From Oscheius dolichura (lineage: Eukaryota > Nematoda > Chromadorea > Rhabditida > Rhabditidae), in assembly GCA_932521035.1 (NCBI GenBank), contig OW051496.1:6076001-6140000 (forward strand): 64,000 bases of DNA, read 5' to 3'. Made by a program: the position numbers and the translations under genes. Positions 44,653 to 58,600 of this stretch are shown here, one piece after another. The notes beneath the pieces were generated by a model. That model was given only the letters and a program-made list of their open reading frames with translations, was not told the origin of the DNA and did no database searches. Every line of letters begins with the position of its first letter. Position 1 is the first letter of the stretch.

Positions 44653-47417
44653 ATGCCCAGAAGAAGTCCACGGGCGCCGCCTAGAAACGAGGACCGTGAG
44701 TTTTTATCCTCCTTCCCCATTTCGTTGTCTCCCCTTACACCTCCCTCCATTTCCAGCCCGAACCTCCCTTTTGGGTGCCCCGATGATGAAGGTCTACGCC
44801 TCCATTGGACTGGGCTTCGTCCTCATGTTCGGAGTCATTCTCCTGGGGAAACACCACGCAGAACACCCGGTGACCATCTCCAAAACAGAGACCATCCACG
44901 GTGAGAACTGTTCCTCCTCCAAATATTCCCCTAGATGTGCATAAGACAGTCTCTGACCACCTTCTGGGGTCAATCGACGGCGAGAGAATCAAGAAGAACC
45001 TGCGGCTGTTGACGAAAGAGCCCCACTTGGCTGGGAGTGAGGCAAACAAGAAAGTGGCACACACAATAGCAAAGTTGTGGATGGATGCCGGACTAGAAGG
45101 TGGGTGTCCTACTCTTCATTTATTTTTATTCCCTTTAGAAGTGCACACCATTCCCTACGAAGTGTTGTTGTCCTATCCCGACTTTGACACTCCCAATAGA
45201 GTCCTTATCCACGATTCGACCGGGCAGGAGGTCTTCAGCACCACGGGGAAGAGCCCCGTCATACTCCCAGAAGAGCAAGGAGGCAAATGTAACTGGGCAG
45301 AGTTGAAACAGAACACGAATATTCTAGATGCGGGCCACCAGTGGCTGGCTTGGTCCGCTCCGGGAAGGGTAACGGCCGATGTTGTCTTCGTCAATAGAGG
45401 GGCACCCAGGGACTTCGAGAATCTCAAAAAGATGAGGGTGGATGTCAAGGTATGTTCGATAAAGAATAGAGTAGACTCCGTGTTTCAGGGGAAAATAGCC
45501 TTGATGAGGTATGGTCACGGGTTCCGAGGGGATAAGGTCCACGAGGCTCAACTACACGGAGCCGTGGGGGCCATCCTTTACTCGGATCCGGCAGATGTTG
45601 CGGCAGAAGGGACACGACGAGTCTATCCCCAAACACTCTGGATGCCCCACGAAGGAGTTCAGCGAGGATCAATCATGCATGGCGACGGAGATCCCCTGAC
45701 GCCGCTCTATCCATCCAAAAAGGGAATGTTCCCTAGCAGAACCATCCTCGAGGTACGTATCTAGACAGTCTATTTGCAGACGTCATGTTCAGGCCAAGAA
45801 ATCCGGTGTGCTGCCCTCTATCCCAGCCCTTCCCGTGTCTTACACCACGGCCTACCAAATCTTCAAGAGACTCCTAGGCCGCCCCGTCCCTCTCGACTGG
45901 CAAGGTTGGCATTTCTCCTTTATTTCCATAATCTTTTTTATAGGAGGAATTAACGTGACCTACCGTCTCGGACCTGGCTTTTCCTCCCAGGAAAAGCTTA
46001 CAATCGACGTCCACAGTGTGCTTCAGACAAAGAAGATTAGGAACGTGATCGGCTACCTTAAGGGGCACGACGAGCCAGATCGCTACGTCATCCTGGGGAA
46101 CCATTTCGATGCGTGGGTGTATGGCTCAATGGATCCCAACAGCGGTACCGCCATCTTGGCAGAAGTGGCTCGGGCTATGGTACAAACGACGAATAGCACT
46201 TCATGGAGACCTGGTACAGTCATTAGAATTCTCATTTTTTATCGTAATTTTAGCCAGGACAATTATGTTCACAGCTTGGGATGCTGAGGAGTACGGACTG
46301 ATCGGATCGACGGAATTCGTCGAGGAATACACCGAACTGCTGAAACAACGGGCTGTCGTCTACCTGAACATGGACTGCCTTGCCGGGAATACCACCTTGT
46401 GAGGGTTCCTCTTACTCAATGAGAGTGTTATTTGTAGGCAGGTGAGGACGACGCCCCCCTTGTACAAGGCGACGATGGAAGTGGCCAAGAGGATCCCCAA
46501 CCCCAATCCACAGGAGAGAGCCAAAGGGCGGGAGACCCTCTACGACAGCTGGGTGAAGAACTTCCCCTCGAGCGACTGGCTCCGTCCGGACATCAACATT
46601 CCCGGTGGTGGATCTGACATGGCTCCGTTCCTCAACTATGCCGGAGTTCCCGTGGTCGACTTCAGTTTCGTGAATGCTACCAATTGGGACACTTATCCCT
46701 TGTACCACACTCTTTACGAGACGCCCTTCCTCAACGACCACCTCCTGGACACGGACGGCTTCGCCATCCACAAGGCCACGGGGCAGTATTGGGCGGAATT
46801 GGCGAGAGTCTTCGTGGACGAGGTGGTCATCCCGATGAACTCGACGGAACTGGCGGTGATGCTGCTAAAGGAGTACCTCCCCGCGTTGAAGGCGGCCATC
46901 ATTCCCCTACACTTCTACCAGGAAGCCATCGAGCCGGCCAAAGACCAGCTGGCACAACTCGTTGCAGTTTCACAGGTAGTCCTTGGTCAGGATGAAACAA
47001 ACAAATTTCCAGGAATTTTATCAAATTTCGAAAAAGTTCGAGAGGACGATGGCCTTCACGAAATTTACTTTCTCCCAGAATCCCTACGATACGAAGGCGG
47101 TCAACGGGGTCAACGAGAGGATCATGAGGTCGGTGTCAGCCTCTATCTCTGACAATCTGTTCAGTGTCGACCGTTGTTTCATCAATCCCCGGGGCCTGCC
47201 GGGAGCTGCTCACTCTCGCCATGTTTTGTACTCTGTCTCTGACAAAGACTCCTATTCTTCCAAAGTCATGGCCGGGGTCTACGACGCAGTGGAGGACTTT
47301 GAAAAGGCAACGACCGAAGCGGAACGGGTGAAGGCGGGCAGGGAGCTGGCCTTCCAGTTGACCGTCGTCCAACACTCTGTCCACTGTGCCATCTCCACAC
47401 TTCGAGAGCATATTTGA
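44653..47417 (+). CDS. NAALADase / glutamate carboxypeptidase II-like M28 peptidase
   Basis: Type II membrane zinc peptidase that removes C-terminal glutamate from peptides or folates. Ten exons: 44653-44695, 44757-44900, 44935-45099, 45139-45449, 45489-45752, 45793-45904, 45944-46213, 46254-46398, 46438-46975, 47013-47417; 798 aa, slightly longer than human GCPII. Short cytosolic N terminus, TM at about 27-46 ([18 protein letters not shown]), PA domain, peptidase domain, helical dimerisation domain. The dinuclear zinc site is complete: His in [10 protein letters not shown], Asp in MDPNSGTA, Glu pair in [14 protein letters not shown], Asp in YLNMDC, His in [12 protein letters not shown]. It should therefore be active. 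It converges with slo-2 at 171 bp. Confidence 0.95.
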
Positions 47418-47588
47418 GGCCACCCCAAATATCGACGATACCGGGTATAATCGCGTGTACAACAGAATATCATTCCCTCCGACACTATCGAATAAAAATA
47501 TTTATATTATGAGATCAAAAAATAAGTAGCCGTAGATTTCAGTTAAGTGACTCTGAACTTGTTTATAAGCTGGAGGGCAGGAGAGAAC

Positions 47589-50500
47589 TCACATTAAAGT
47601 GGGTACCTGCATTGGGATGACCACCGGTTCGCTGATATCCTCGGTGACGTTCTTCCCCCTCCGAAGCCCGCGTCTTGGATTCATTTTCCTGTTGGTCATG
47701 TCTTCTTTCACCGGGCTCCGTAACACATAGCTGAAACGGGGTAAGTCTCTGTTTAAAACGACTCCATACATAATGTCTCCCTCTTCCAGCTGGAGATCAG
47801 ACGATGGGTTGATGATGACATAGGAGAGCTGGTTCTGGACACTGTCTACCACTGAAAGGAGGAGATCTTTAGAAAAGGGAAGAAGTCGAACCTGCGTCGT
47901 CTAGTGGCATATTCATAGCCCTCATCTTGCTTTTCACGTGGTCATAGATGTCTTTTTTCTTCTTCATCGTCGCCGGACCCTCGGCATCAAAGGATCGATA
48001 CTTCTGTACCATTTCATCGGAAATGGACTTGCTGTCCATCGCGGTGGTTCTGAAGATGCCAATGGGGATGTCGGCCACGGAGGAGCACAGCTTCTGGTAC
48101 AGTCGACCGTACGTCTTTATCCACAGGTCGTCGGGTGTTATCACAAACTGAAAGGACTGGGACTATACAGCGGGAGGAGATCTACTGAGGTGAGGTAGCC
48201 CGAGCCGTCGCTCTGGTCGATTCCTAACAGCAATCGGGTCAATTCAACCACATACGGCTTGATGACGGACTGATACAGTAACCTGGAGTGGAAAGTATGG
48301 ACTAGAATGATATAATCCCACCTATCGAGCATGTTGGCACTGAATACTCCTCCGGCAGCGAAAGGCAGTCGGAACATAAACGGCATGTGGGATCCCCTCT
48401 TCAGTTCTTTCTAAATCAATTCTCGTGCCCTTCTCATGAAGTTGGAGTACCTTTTCTATTTTCGACTGTTCCAAAGAGTAGTGATCGTTTGGATTGAACT
48501 GTACGAACCGCATATTGCTGGAGTGGGACAGCTCGGTGATCATCCGTACGCTTGGAAACATCTTGTGGATCTTTTGAACCGTAATAATTGTATTGCAATC
48601 AGCGAAGTGGTCCAGGGCCATAGGAGCCATGTCGTGAACTACGACCACGTGTTCCGCTCGAGGCACCCCCGCCCGAAGAAGAACATCCAGTCTAGAATGA
48701 CAAGTGAATGGTGATGCACAAGAAGTCTTACTCTGATATTCTTCCCTTCATCCAGTAGATCAGCGGGAAGTGACACATCGCGTCGAGGAAGGTTGGGTTG
48801 GGGTCCTCGGAACCCTCCAGGAGGAGGACGATGGGATGGAGATCGTGGACAGGGCGATAATAGGCGCTGGAAGACGATACTACCGTGGTCAAATATAGGG
48901 CTTACCGTAGGGGAATGATGAGATTGTACATGCCACTGCTGAATGTGTCGGCCGCGAGGATGATGGGTTTGTTGAGCCAGTTGGTGTACTCGTGAGCAGA
49001 GGTAGGTTTAGGCTGGTCGAGGTCATGCGTACATTTACCATCCAGTCGAATGCAACAGAGCCTCCTCTTCTCCTTCCGCATATGACAGATGGTATTCGAC
49101 GTGCCGATGTATGTCCGCACCTGGGGATACGTCCGCTGGAGCCTGAATATATTCCCCTCGTAGGTTGTATGCGAGATAGCTCACTTGGATTGTATACATG
49201 CCCCTTTACACTTCAAGCATTTGGGGCTGTCGGCCTCGTTGTCTGTGTCTGAGTCGCTGCTGCTCTCCTTTCTGGCCTCCGTCACCATTGCGATGCTCGG
49301 CCGACGACTCGAATGCTGGTGGGGAACGTCAATCAAACGCACCTCATCCGTAGCCTACATCCATTCATATAAGAAGATCAATAAATCCAACTACCTTCGC
49401 TTTTTGAAGGATGCCCCTCTTTTTGGGCTTCAATTTGCCTTCTTCCAGCCCGGGGACATCCATGGCAATCGTGCCGATGTTGGCTATCGTCGAGGCGACG
49501 TGTGCCTTCTTCCTCTGGTTTTTCAGATCTTTCCGGAAGTCGTAGAGGCTCTCCTCGTTTGTCAGTCCCATGTAGTAGAGGGTATCCCTCGACTGGATAA
49601 TATGGTTCAACCCCGGATTCAACATCATCTTCGAGCCGTCTTCTGACTTCTTTACTCCAATCAGGCCAATCCCATACCTGAAATCCACAGGATTCAATAA
49701 AAGAAGAGAACCAACGATTTGTGAGCATGGAACGAGGCGTAGGTGAAGGATTTCCCGACGAAGTCTCCGAAGAACTTGGAATCCTCGACGCGGATGTGGT
49801 ATATCTCATTGCCCGAGTGGAATCCGTAGACCTTGTGCCACGGCTCTTTGGACTTCTGTCCTTCCCTGAGAGGTTGATTGTATTAGTCTCGAAAGAGGAC
49901 CCACTCTCCCCTGGAGGTGTGCATGAGCAGGGTGATGAAGGTCGATATTCCCGGGCAGATACAGTTATTCGCCAGCAAAGAATACTTGAACTCGTCTTCA
50001 CAAATCAGCACTTCGGCATGTTCCACGTGCATTTTGGTTTCTGGCCGGAATATCTGGACATATTGGCGTACTTTCGGGGCATAATCCTTCATGGCCCATG
50101 AACGGAGGACCGTGAACTCATCCTAAATTGCGCTGTATTTATACAGAGACGAAAATGCTACCGTGGTTATCTTTCTGTTTTGATGTCGAGCCGAGAGGAC
50201 AAAGACTGCGCGGGCAGAGGCCACTTTTGCCCTGGAACAGATTCATTCTGTTGTCGGATAACAGTACCGTTCGAGGTCCTCGTCCCTGAGAGCACTGCCC
50301 CTTACAAAATGGACCCGGGAGTTGTACAAGGGAATCTTCAGGAGCATCCTGGTTGATACGTCGAGCTCCGACGGACTCAACAGGACAACCTGCACATTCT
50401 GATGTTCCGAATGGGCATAGAACTCGTCGAGGAAGTCTCTGAAGTTCATTGGTTCTCTCTTTCCCAGCCATCTCACTCACTTCATGAACTCCATGTCCAA

Positions 50501-53500
50501 GTGGGTGATACTGACGACAACGTGTTGTTCGTTACGAGACCATCCCGTACCGTAATCTCCTCCTGATTTTTCCCTTTCCTTCCAGGTGGAACCGAGGGCT
50601 TCCAGCTGGCCGGGCAGGAGGGATAGGGCCACGAGAATCATAATGATGACGATCAGCTGAGAGAGCCAGTTGTCCGGATACCTGAAGAGGACTGCCTGCA
50701 CCCCAGATAAAAGAGAACTGACAGATCACCATAGCCGACGGTCGAGAGGGTGACCATGACGAAGTAAAAGGACTGAAAGAGGGAAAACTGTCGGCCTCCG
50801 CCCCGTTGGAGATGTTGAATGAAACAGGTTCCGGTGAAGATGAGGCAGAGGAGGGTGCTGAACAAAAGGAGCAGTTGACGGAAGAGGGCGCTGTGGTTCA
50901 TGAACGAGCCCCGGTTTAGGTCATTCTGAACTTTGTAGTACTAGGGGGACAAGAGACGACAGACCATCATGTCTTTGAGGGCGAACATGGCCAGCCAACA
51001 GTTGAGGAAGGCAGGGACGAAGAGCTGGCGGAGGTGGGGGAAGAAGATGGTCACGATGTACGGGAAGGAGGTCACCATGTCCAGGATGAAGTGCACCGAG
51101 ATGAACAGCTTCCAGATGTTTCCCTAGGCAAAAAGATAATGGAAAAGGATTCGTCTACCTTGTAACTGATGTAGAATATCAAGATGGTCTGTGCTATGGA
51201 TACGAAGGCGACTACGGTCTGCATTACCCATAGCAGATCACTACTGTCCACCCATATCAAGTACTCCCTATAATCTGTCCCCCTCTCAAAAGATAAGAAA
51301 AGACCCACACGTCGAGATGACTGTCCTTCTCATTTGGAGGCGGCACGTGGTCGGGGAGATCCTTTTTGTCGTTAATTACCCGTACGCAGTAGAGGAAACA
51401 CGAGGCTAATTTGATAAATATATTAAACAGACGTATTCGGAGGCCTGAACGAGTGTGTTAGAGAAAAAAAGGAAAGGAAACTGACTAGATTTCTGATTTT
51501 CGATGAAGTATTGCTGTAATCGGGACTTGAATGTCGTTTGAGATCCATATTGCATACGAGCACTGAAACGACATCTTTAGAAGGAGAGAGGATTCAATTA
51601 CCCTCGGCTGTCTTACTATTAACCGGAAATATTAAAAGAAAACGGACCTATTGCCATCAAAAGTGTCGGCCGAGCCACAGCGGAACATGTGGTTAGACCA
51701 CCCGAGCGAGTGTATTAGAGGCCCGCTTATTCTGTTTGTGCTCCCATGGCTCTTGAACTCGTATTGGTCAATAGCTTCAAAAAGTGACACCCCCAAGAGA
51801 CAATGCACACAGCGGCGACCCGATGCCACCGAGTCGATGGGTTCCCATCTACGTCAACACATTGATACCAGACAATTTGATTTATTCTCATTTTATGGTT
51901 ATTAAATTGGTACGGCTCATTAAAATTTGATTTAAAAGGAGAGAAAAAAGAGAGAAAGGCGCCAATAAGACCTGGCGGGCGGGTGTTGTTTTGGGGGGCG
52001 AATAGAATTAAGCAAAGGGGCCTACACGGTGTCCGTAAAGGTTTCCATTATGGCCTTCCGCCGTCGATTCGACTCTCCATTCTTCTTCGAGTTGTTAATT
52101 GACCCTGGCTGGAAACACCCCTTTTAAAGAGGGAATCGTGAGATGAGAGGGTCGAGTACAGTAGGATAGATGGTAACTCAAGTAGCAGGTAAGTGGCAGA
52201 TAGGAGTAAGGAGGATAAACAGCGTCTCTCTCCAGCTGTGCTCGTTATGAGTATCAATAAAGGAAGTAATTATATGGTCTGGGGACAGAGGCATTTGCGG
52301 GAGAACAAGCTGTCGGAGAGACGGCCAGTAATTAAGGGAATATGTAATGAGATCTACTAGGGTATGCAGATGAAGAAGGGGAGGAGGAGGAGGACGACGG
52401 AGCTGGATCAGGGATATGTTAGGAGGGGGACTGGAAGGAGCCGAGCCTTGGCTAATGAACTGGATAGAATCTCTAATGAGGCTGCGGGAGGATTATTGAC
52501 AAAATGAGCAGAGATTTTTAGATTAATAGAGAGAAAGGAGTGGGCCGCCAGAAGAATTCCCGGAAGAGAAACGAGGGGATACTTATGGGGAGGAGGGAGG
52601 AAGCAGAGATCAAGGGCTGTTTAGTTGATATTCGAGAGGATATTCTCCCGGAGGAATGGCCGTTGTCTTCTCCTCGTAGAATTTGAGATTCAACCCCGGC
52701 CGGCCAACAATCACAATTCGACACGAAACAAGATACATGATCTAATTTCTACTGGATTGCCAACCGCCTCCCCCTCATCAATAACTGTTCCTGTCGTCTT
52801 TTTTTGCAATTTACACAGCTCCTTTTTCTCATCCGGCAGTCCATTTGTCAGAGAACAAGATAGCCTGTTGGGACAGGAGCAGCTGGCCCCTCTCACGTTG
52901 CTTTTCATAAAAAGATGGGCCAATAAGTGACCCACCCGAGGACTCGATAGAGTGGAGGACGGCAGAGATTATCTGTTGCTATATGTTTTGCGCTGGGCGC
53001 GATATTTCGAAAGGCGGCAGGCTCTGGAGGAGGAGATCCGCCAAGCCGACTAGCAGAGATATAAGAACAAAGGCTCGCGAGACATTCCAACAGATACGAC
53101 AAAGCGACCGTCTCCTGTACCCCTAAACTGTTGCAAAAGAGTACTCACATCTCCGCCGGAACATCGACGCTCCGTAGAAAAATGTGCCCTCTGCCGCTTT
53201 CCATGGTCCAGCTGCTGTCAGAGTTACACTCGAACAAGCAGTTCCGCCCAGAGATATTTTTTACATTTTCTGACATTTTATACTGTTTGGTGATCAAAGA
53301 AACAAGGACTCAAAGTATAGGCAAAGCTGGCGGGACGGGATAATGGCGAGCAGACGACGGAAACAATCTATTCCATCTTCGGGATTGTTCTAACCAGCAC
53401 GACTCTCTCCTCCTGATACTTTTAAAAATAAACACAGGTCGTCCTCGCTAATTCGCAACAAGTTCCATAGTTCATTTACTCCGTTTTATTTGCTTTTCCG

Positions 53501-55086
53501 TCAAAAATTTTATGACGTTTGACAGGAGGTGGCCCTTCGATAGGAGGTCGTAGTTCTATTACTTGTAGGACCACTCTTGGGGACAACTGCCTGGGAGAAG
53601 AGGAGATTCCCCAGCGATAGACTAGAGAAATGGGAGACATAGCCCCAATGAAGACAATCCAAAGAGGGGAAAGGGGCATTTGTAAAAAGGCTAGACTTAC
53701 TAATCAGGCTCAGAGGACTGTCGATCCAGCTTGAGGGCTATCATGAGCAAACAGTGATTAGTGCGCGGGCGAGGCCGAGTTCCCCGGCAGTGGTTACAGG
53801 TTTTATTCTGTCGCTCCACTTACCGGTCAACGTCTTTTGTAGCCCTCTTCTCCGGCATTTCAAGTGTTTCCCGGTCAAAGGTCACCGCTCCCTCCCCAGA
53901 ACTTACGTATTCGTGGCTTTGAATATGTTGCTAATGGACTTTTTCATGCCGGCCTCTGTCTGTACGGCGGACAGCATCGAGGAGCGTCGGGAGGGGTCGT
54001 CTATGAGCCGCAACTCGGCCTGGGTGGCATAGTTGTTGGCGTAGAAAATGCATTCGCCGTCCTCCTCCTCATCTGTCATGGCTAAAACCTCGTCTTGGGA
54101 AGATCTGGGACGAAAGACGGGGAGAGACAAAAAGAAGACGGATAATTGCTCGACTGGGAGAAGAAAATATCATTTACTCCGAAACAAATGGCATTAGGAA
54201 GGAAGGGGACCGGAAAAGTTGGAGGGAAATTAGCGGGGAACGGCATTTTGCATAGTTAAACGGACCATAAATAATGTAGACTCGGCCCGTGGGAAAAAAC
54301 AGATCAAGCCACGGATATCCCCCGGGGCATTAACTCCATGGCAACGTCGTTTTATGATTTGATGGAGGAAAGACGTCGAAAACGACATCCGGAACGGATT
54401 TAGGCACTCTAGCACGGGCGTATGTGTTAATTCGACTGGCCTGGGTCGAAGAGAATCCGTTGCAGGCCGAAGAAGGCGACGCCAAGGACAATTATAGGAC
54501 ATCCAGCTGACTCTTGCGCAAGGCACCCATGGTGGGCGAACGGCTCGTAAATAACACGGAGCCCGGCTAGGGACAAGCTGCCCCTGGCCAACCGAGTATC
54601 CCTTCTACTCTATTTTTAGTTATATTAATCTTGAACCACTACCCGCCTGGATAGATGCCATGATACGCTTCTTCTAAACGGACTACCAGAGCACGTAGTG
54701 GTCATGTACCTCCTGATTCTACACAAATCAGCTGTAAGCCCACCTTATCCAATATTTCAAAAAAAGCGGGCCCATTTTGTCAGTTCATCGCGTTTGGCCA
54801 GTCTGTGTTTCTCTCGAGTTCAAGCAGAGAGTACCGATAAGAATACCCCTCGCGCCACAAAAAAATATAAAGCAAATCTTGTTTTTAGTTATATTTAATC
54901 GTGTTAACAACCGAAACAGACAAGCCATCGCCTTCTGTGTTTTCCTCAAAGTAAAGTCAACCTCACTCACAGATATCGGGTGGTGACGAGGCTGCTCATA
55001 TGGGGCAGATAGTCTTTCTGGTAGGAGCTGTTCATTCTGGTAGAAGCGGAGCGGGTGGACATCTCCCTCGACGTGGGAGGCCGCAT
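47589..55086 (-). CDS. slo-2: SLO-2/KCNT-type large-conductance potassium channel
   Basis: Sodium/chloride-type gated K+ channel of excitable cells. Twenty-one exons, 1195 aa: 54971-55086, 53907-54104, 51486-51562, 51322-51444, 51159-51274, 50965-51123, 50723-50940, 50481-50681, 50268-50438, 50162-50231, 49905-50122, 49716-49865, 49395-49677, 49185-49354, 48906-49142, 48732-48866, 48451-48691, 48322-48410, 48186-48282, 47892-48147, 47589-47851. Six TM segments, pore [16 protein letters not shown] near residue 332, then the SLO linker [16 protein letters not shown] and two RCK domains ([56 protein letters not shown]), all close to human KCNT1. The N terminus joins in phase across 866-bp and 2344-bp introns. 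The intron 50941-50964 is only 24 nt. A 5' acceptor upstream of the ATG exon suggests further 5' sequence. Confidence 0.92.
51563..53906 (-). other. long slo-2 intron
   Basis: 2344 bp, the longest intron in the window. No nested gene or alternative first exon that I can support; frames such as 51651-51905 and 52625-52930 look random. Length alone suggests regulatory content. Confidence 0.6.
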
Positions 55087-55609
55087 GTCCCCCGACGCTC
55101 TGATTCAGCTGGAAATACGTAGAATAAAGTCAATTAAGGAGGTATTGAAATGAAGCAGAGATCTCTGGGAGGGCTGGCTCATTCCGTGCGAAAAGACATT
55201 TGCCATAATGGTGAAATAATCAAATTTCATAAATGTCTCCATGCAAAACAAACAAGATCAGTTTGAGGAAGAGGAGGACGAGGAGTGCTCCGAGACAGCA
55301 AAGGGGAGCGACGTGGAGATGACAAGCATTTCACCTGCTGCTTCAATGGGCCCATTAGCACATCGGATACCCACAATTACCGCACTCGGGAGGATCATTA
55401 GACGGGCCCATCGGTATGGCTAAAGACTGCCCCATGGTCGGAGAAGTGCAGTTCAGCGAGCACAATTAGATGAGAGAGAGAGAGGCAGGGAAAATAAATA
55501 ATTTATTCAGCAGTAACCGAAAGTCTCACAGAAATGATACCCATGAGTCGAGGCTCGAGTGATGGCCGAGCCATTTCCTAAGACAGACCCTTACAGAGAG
55601 AAGTGAAGT
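55087..55609. other. spacer between TANGO1 and slo-2
   Basis: 523 bp on the path from the TANGO1 stop to the slo-2 ATG, containing a TTTCCAG acceptor about 22 bases before that ATG. The plus-strand frame 55241-55423 is short and unsupported. Confidence 0.4.
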
Positions 55610-58600
55610 TCAGTTGGACTTGTAGTCGTTCAAGTCTCGTGGATTTTTGGGCATTGGACGACGAGCTTCTGGAGGAGGTATCGCGGATACCAAAGGCATC
55701 TCCGGCGGAGGACTCCTTCCCCCGTTCGAGCCACCCGAGGAGTAGTAGATGTGGCCACTTCGGCTGTGTCGCCTGTTCAGCTCTCCGCCATAGCTGGAAG
55801 GGACAGCTCAGTTTATCTGACAAAAGGAACGACTCACTACATCGGATCAATGGGCATCGACGGGTAGCCCATAGGAGGATAGCCCGGTCCTCCCGGCATA
55901 TAAGGAGGCATCGGCCCCATAGGCCCGGTGAAGATCTGCCGGCCATGGCTACGTGACCGCCGCCTGCTCGGCCCGAGATCCTTTCTATCCTTTCTTTTCT
56001 CGCCGTCGCTCGGAGAAGGCTCCCTCACAACTCGATCGGATCGTCGGCTTCGAGATGTCTTCTTTAGAGGTAGGGTACCCGACAGGAACTCGTCATCTGG
56101 GGAGAATGTCCTGAAAGTATCTGCTTGTTCACATCGGTCCAATAGACTGACCTGCTTCTTGGAAGAGGGTCAGGCTGATCCCAGGTGGGAACGTGTTCTG
56201 CGCGAGATGGCGCCTTCTCTCGGTCAGAGGAGATGTTCTGGGGGAGATCGTGTGCCAACGACGCCAGACTCTGGAGAGAAGAAGCTAATTTCAAAAGGAA
56301 ACTGTCCAACCTCGAGAGTTTTGACCTTCCTGACGTACTCTGCCTCCTTCGTGTATGATGTTGTTTCGAGTTTGACGAACTCGTTCCTCCATTTCTTGAC
56401 CTCGGAGTCTAATTCCTTGATCTTGTGGTCCTTCTTCATCGTGTCTTCTTTCAGGTCCAACATGTCGATTCTCAGTTTTTCACAACTCTAAAAAGACACT
56501 CGTTCTTTCGGCTCTCTATAGAATACCCTGCTCAATTCGTCTATTTTGACGTCCTTCTCCTTCAACATCGTGATCATATCGGTCGTCCTCTGGTCCATCT
56601 CCTTTCTGTACTGCTCACGGCCATCCAATTCTCGTACTTTGCTGTCCAAGTCCAATTTCAAGCTGGATACCTCCTGCTCGAGCTTCTTCTTCTCGCCCAC
56701 CTCCCTCTCCAAGTTTTGTCTATAACGGAATCAAGTAAAATGAACAATTGTTCCTACTTGGCCTGCTCGTAGTCCTTCTCCAACTTTCCGATCTGGTTCC
56801 TGAGCTTGACTGTCTCCCGGAAGTCCGCCGCCACCAGGGGCGGCGTCCTCTGCTTGTCTTCCTTCTCGGTCACCTCCGGCTCGTCTCCAAAGTCGGACCA
56901 GCCGCCAGAACCGCCGGATTCTGAATCATCCGTAGGTTTTTTGACCTCTAAAAGAGCTATGGCTAGAAAAGAACGGAACCCGATAGGAAATATTTATAAA
57001 GACGAGAAGAATTGCCTACCTCCGGCCTCGGACTCCTTCTTGGATTGCACCTGCTCGATCTGTTCGATCATCGCACTCATTACCACGATCTCCTCTTCCA
57101 GTCGTTGTTTCTCTGCCTCCAGCTCCCTGGCCTTGTCCTCAGCGGCCACCAGCTCTTCTTCCGCCTTTTTGAGTGACTTGTTAGCCTTTTCCAGCTGCTG
57201 TTTCAACTGCTCTCTGCTTGTTACTTCTTCTGTAGCCGGAATGTAAATGCCCAATGTATATAATCAAACCTGTAGCATTGTTCTCGAGTTTTTCTCGTGC
57301 AGCATTAGCCTCTTTGTACTTCTTCAACAGTTCTTCGTTGTGTGCCCGACTCGTCTCCAGTTGTCGTTCGAAGTCCCGTATCCGTGTCTCGGCTGTCCTC
57401 ATGGAGTCTCTTCCGGCCTCCCTCTCATTGTCCAGCTGTTCTCTGACCTTCTGTTCCTTCTCCAACTCCCTCTCGGCTCTCTCTGCCCTGTCCTTCAATT
57501 GCTTAATCTGCAACTCCAATATCCCGGCATGGGCTCGGAGGTTGTTGGCTTCTTCGATAGACATGTTTCGCCTAAAAATGGATGGTCTTTCCATACCGCC
57601 CCTTGTTCCCCACTTTCGATTCTCATCCATAAGGGCCAGCTGAGCCTGCAGTGCCTTGTTTGTGTTGACCAAGACGTGGAAGTCCCTCGCGCTGGCTCCG
57701 ATGTGGTCCCCGCCGTCAGAAAACATTTTGTTGATAAGGTGGAAGAGCAGAGCCACGAAGAAGAAGAGAAGATTGAACACCAGCCCGACGCCGGCATCCG
57801 ACATGTCCCCAACGGGAAGAACGGCTCGTATCGCCCCTGTGATGGAGGATACCAGCGACCCGAAGATGCCTTTTCCTAGAATAAAGGAATAGAAAAACAC
57901 AGTAGCTATCTAACCAGTTGGAGGCGGGACAGCTTTGTAGTCAACTTGTTCCTCTTCCAGATATTTCCTCTTCTCGTGGGACGACAGTGGCTCGGCCCTC
58001 GGCGCCTCTACCGGGATGTCTCTCTTAATATTTTCACATTCAGGGTCGTTGTTCTTGTAGCAATAACCCTGAAAGAGGGCTCGAAAACATTTTTTTTCTT
58101 GTATTGTGCAAAAGCGTTATTTTTTATAGGATAAGGATTAAAATTTGTGAGGAAGCACACCTTGTCATCTTCCAGGTCCAGCTTAGGGTCTTCTGGCACA
58201 GCTTCGACGGATGACGGCTCGTGTGAGTGGCCATGGTGCTCATCATCGTGGCTGTGGCCGTGGCCAGTATGCCGATGAGCATGCTCATGGGAATGTCCTG
58301 AAGGAGAAGATAGATGGCTTTTTTCAATAAACTAACCTTGCCCATGATCTTCCTCCTTGACAGGCTCCGCTGGCTCAGCTGCGAATGTCTCAGGTACTGC
58401 TTCCTAAAGGGCAAGATAATAGACCGTGGATAGTGTTGACTCACAATAGGCGGTTGGGCGACGGGTGCCACAGTGGTCGTCGATACGTCGTCTTCTACCA
58501 CTGGAGGAGGGGCGGTAGTTGGCTCGGCGGGAGGAGGGTAAGTCACAGGAGGCTGAAAGGATCTCGTATCTTTTACCAGTCCATCAACAAACCAGTTCGG

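Noticed and set aside
51486..51555. slo-2 starting at the methionine in RMQYGSQTT
   Set aside because: An acceptor precedes that exon and it joins in phase to the exon at 53907-54104 and then 54971-55086, giving a more typical KCNT N terminus.
55241..55423. Acidic plus-strand frame upstream of slo-2
   Set aside because: Short, single exon, no resemblance, antisense to the likely slo-2 5' UTR.
55087..55609. TANGO1-slo-2 as an operon
   Set aside because: The 523-bp gap is larger than the other candidate intercistronic gaps and slo-2 has its own long 5' introns.
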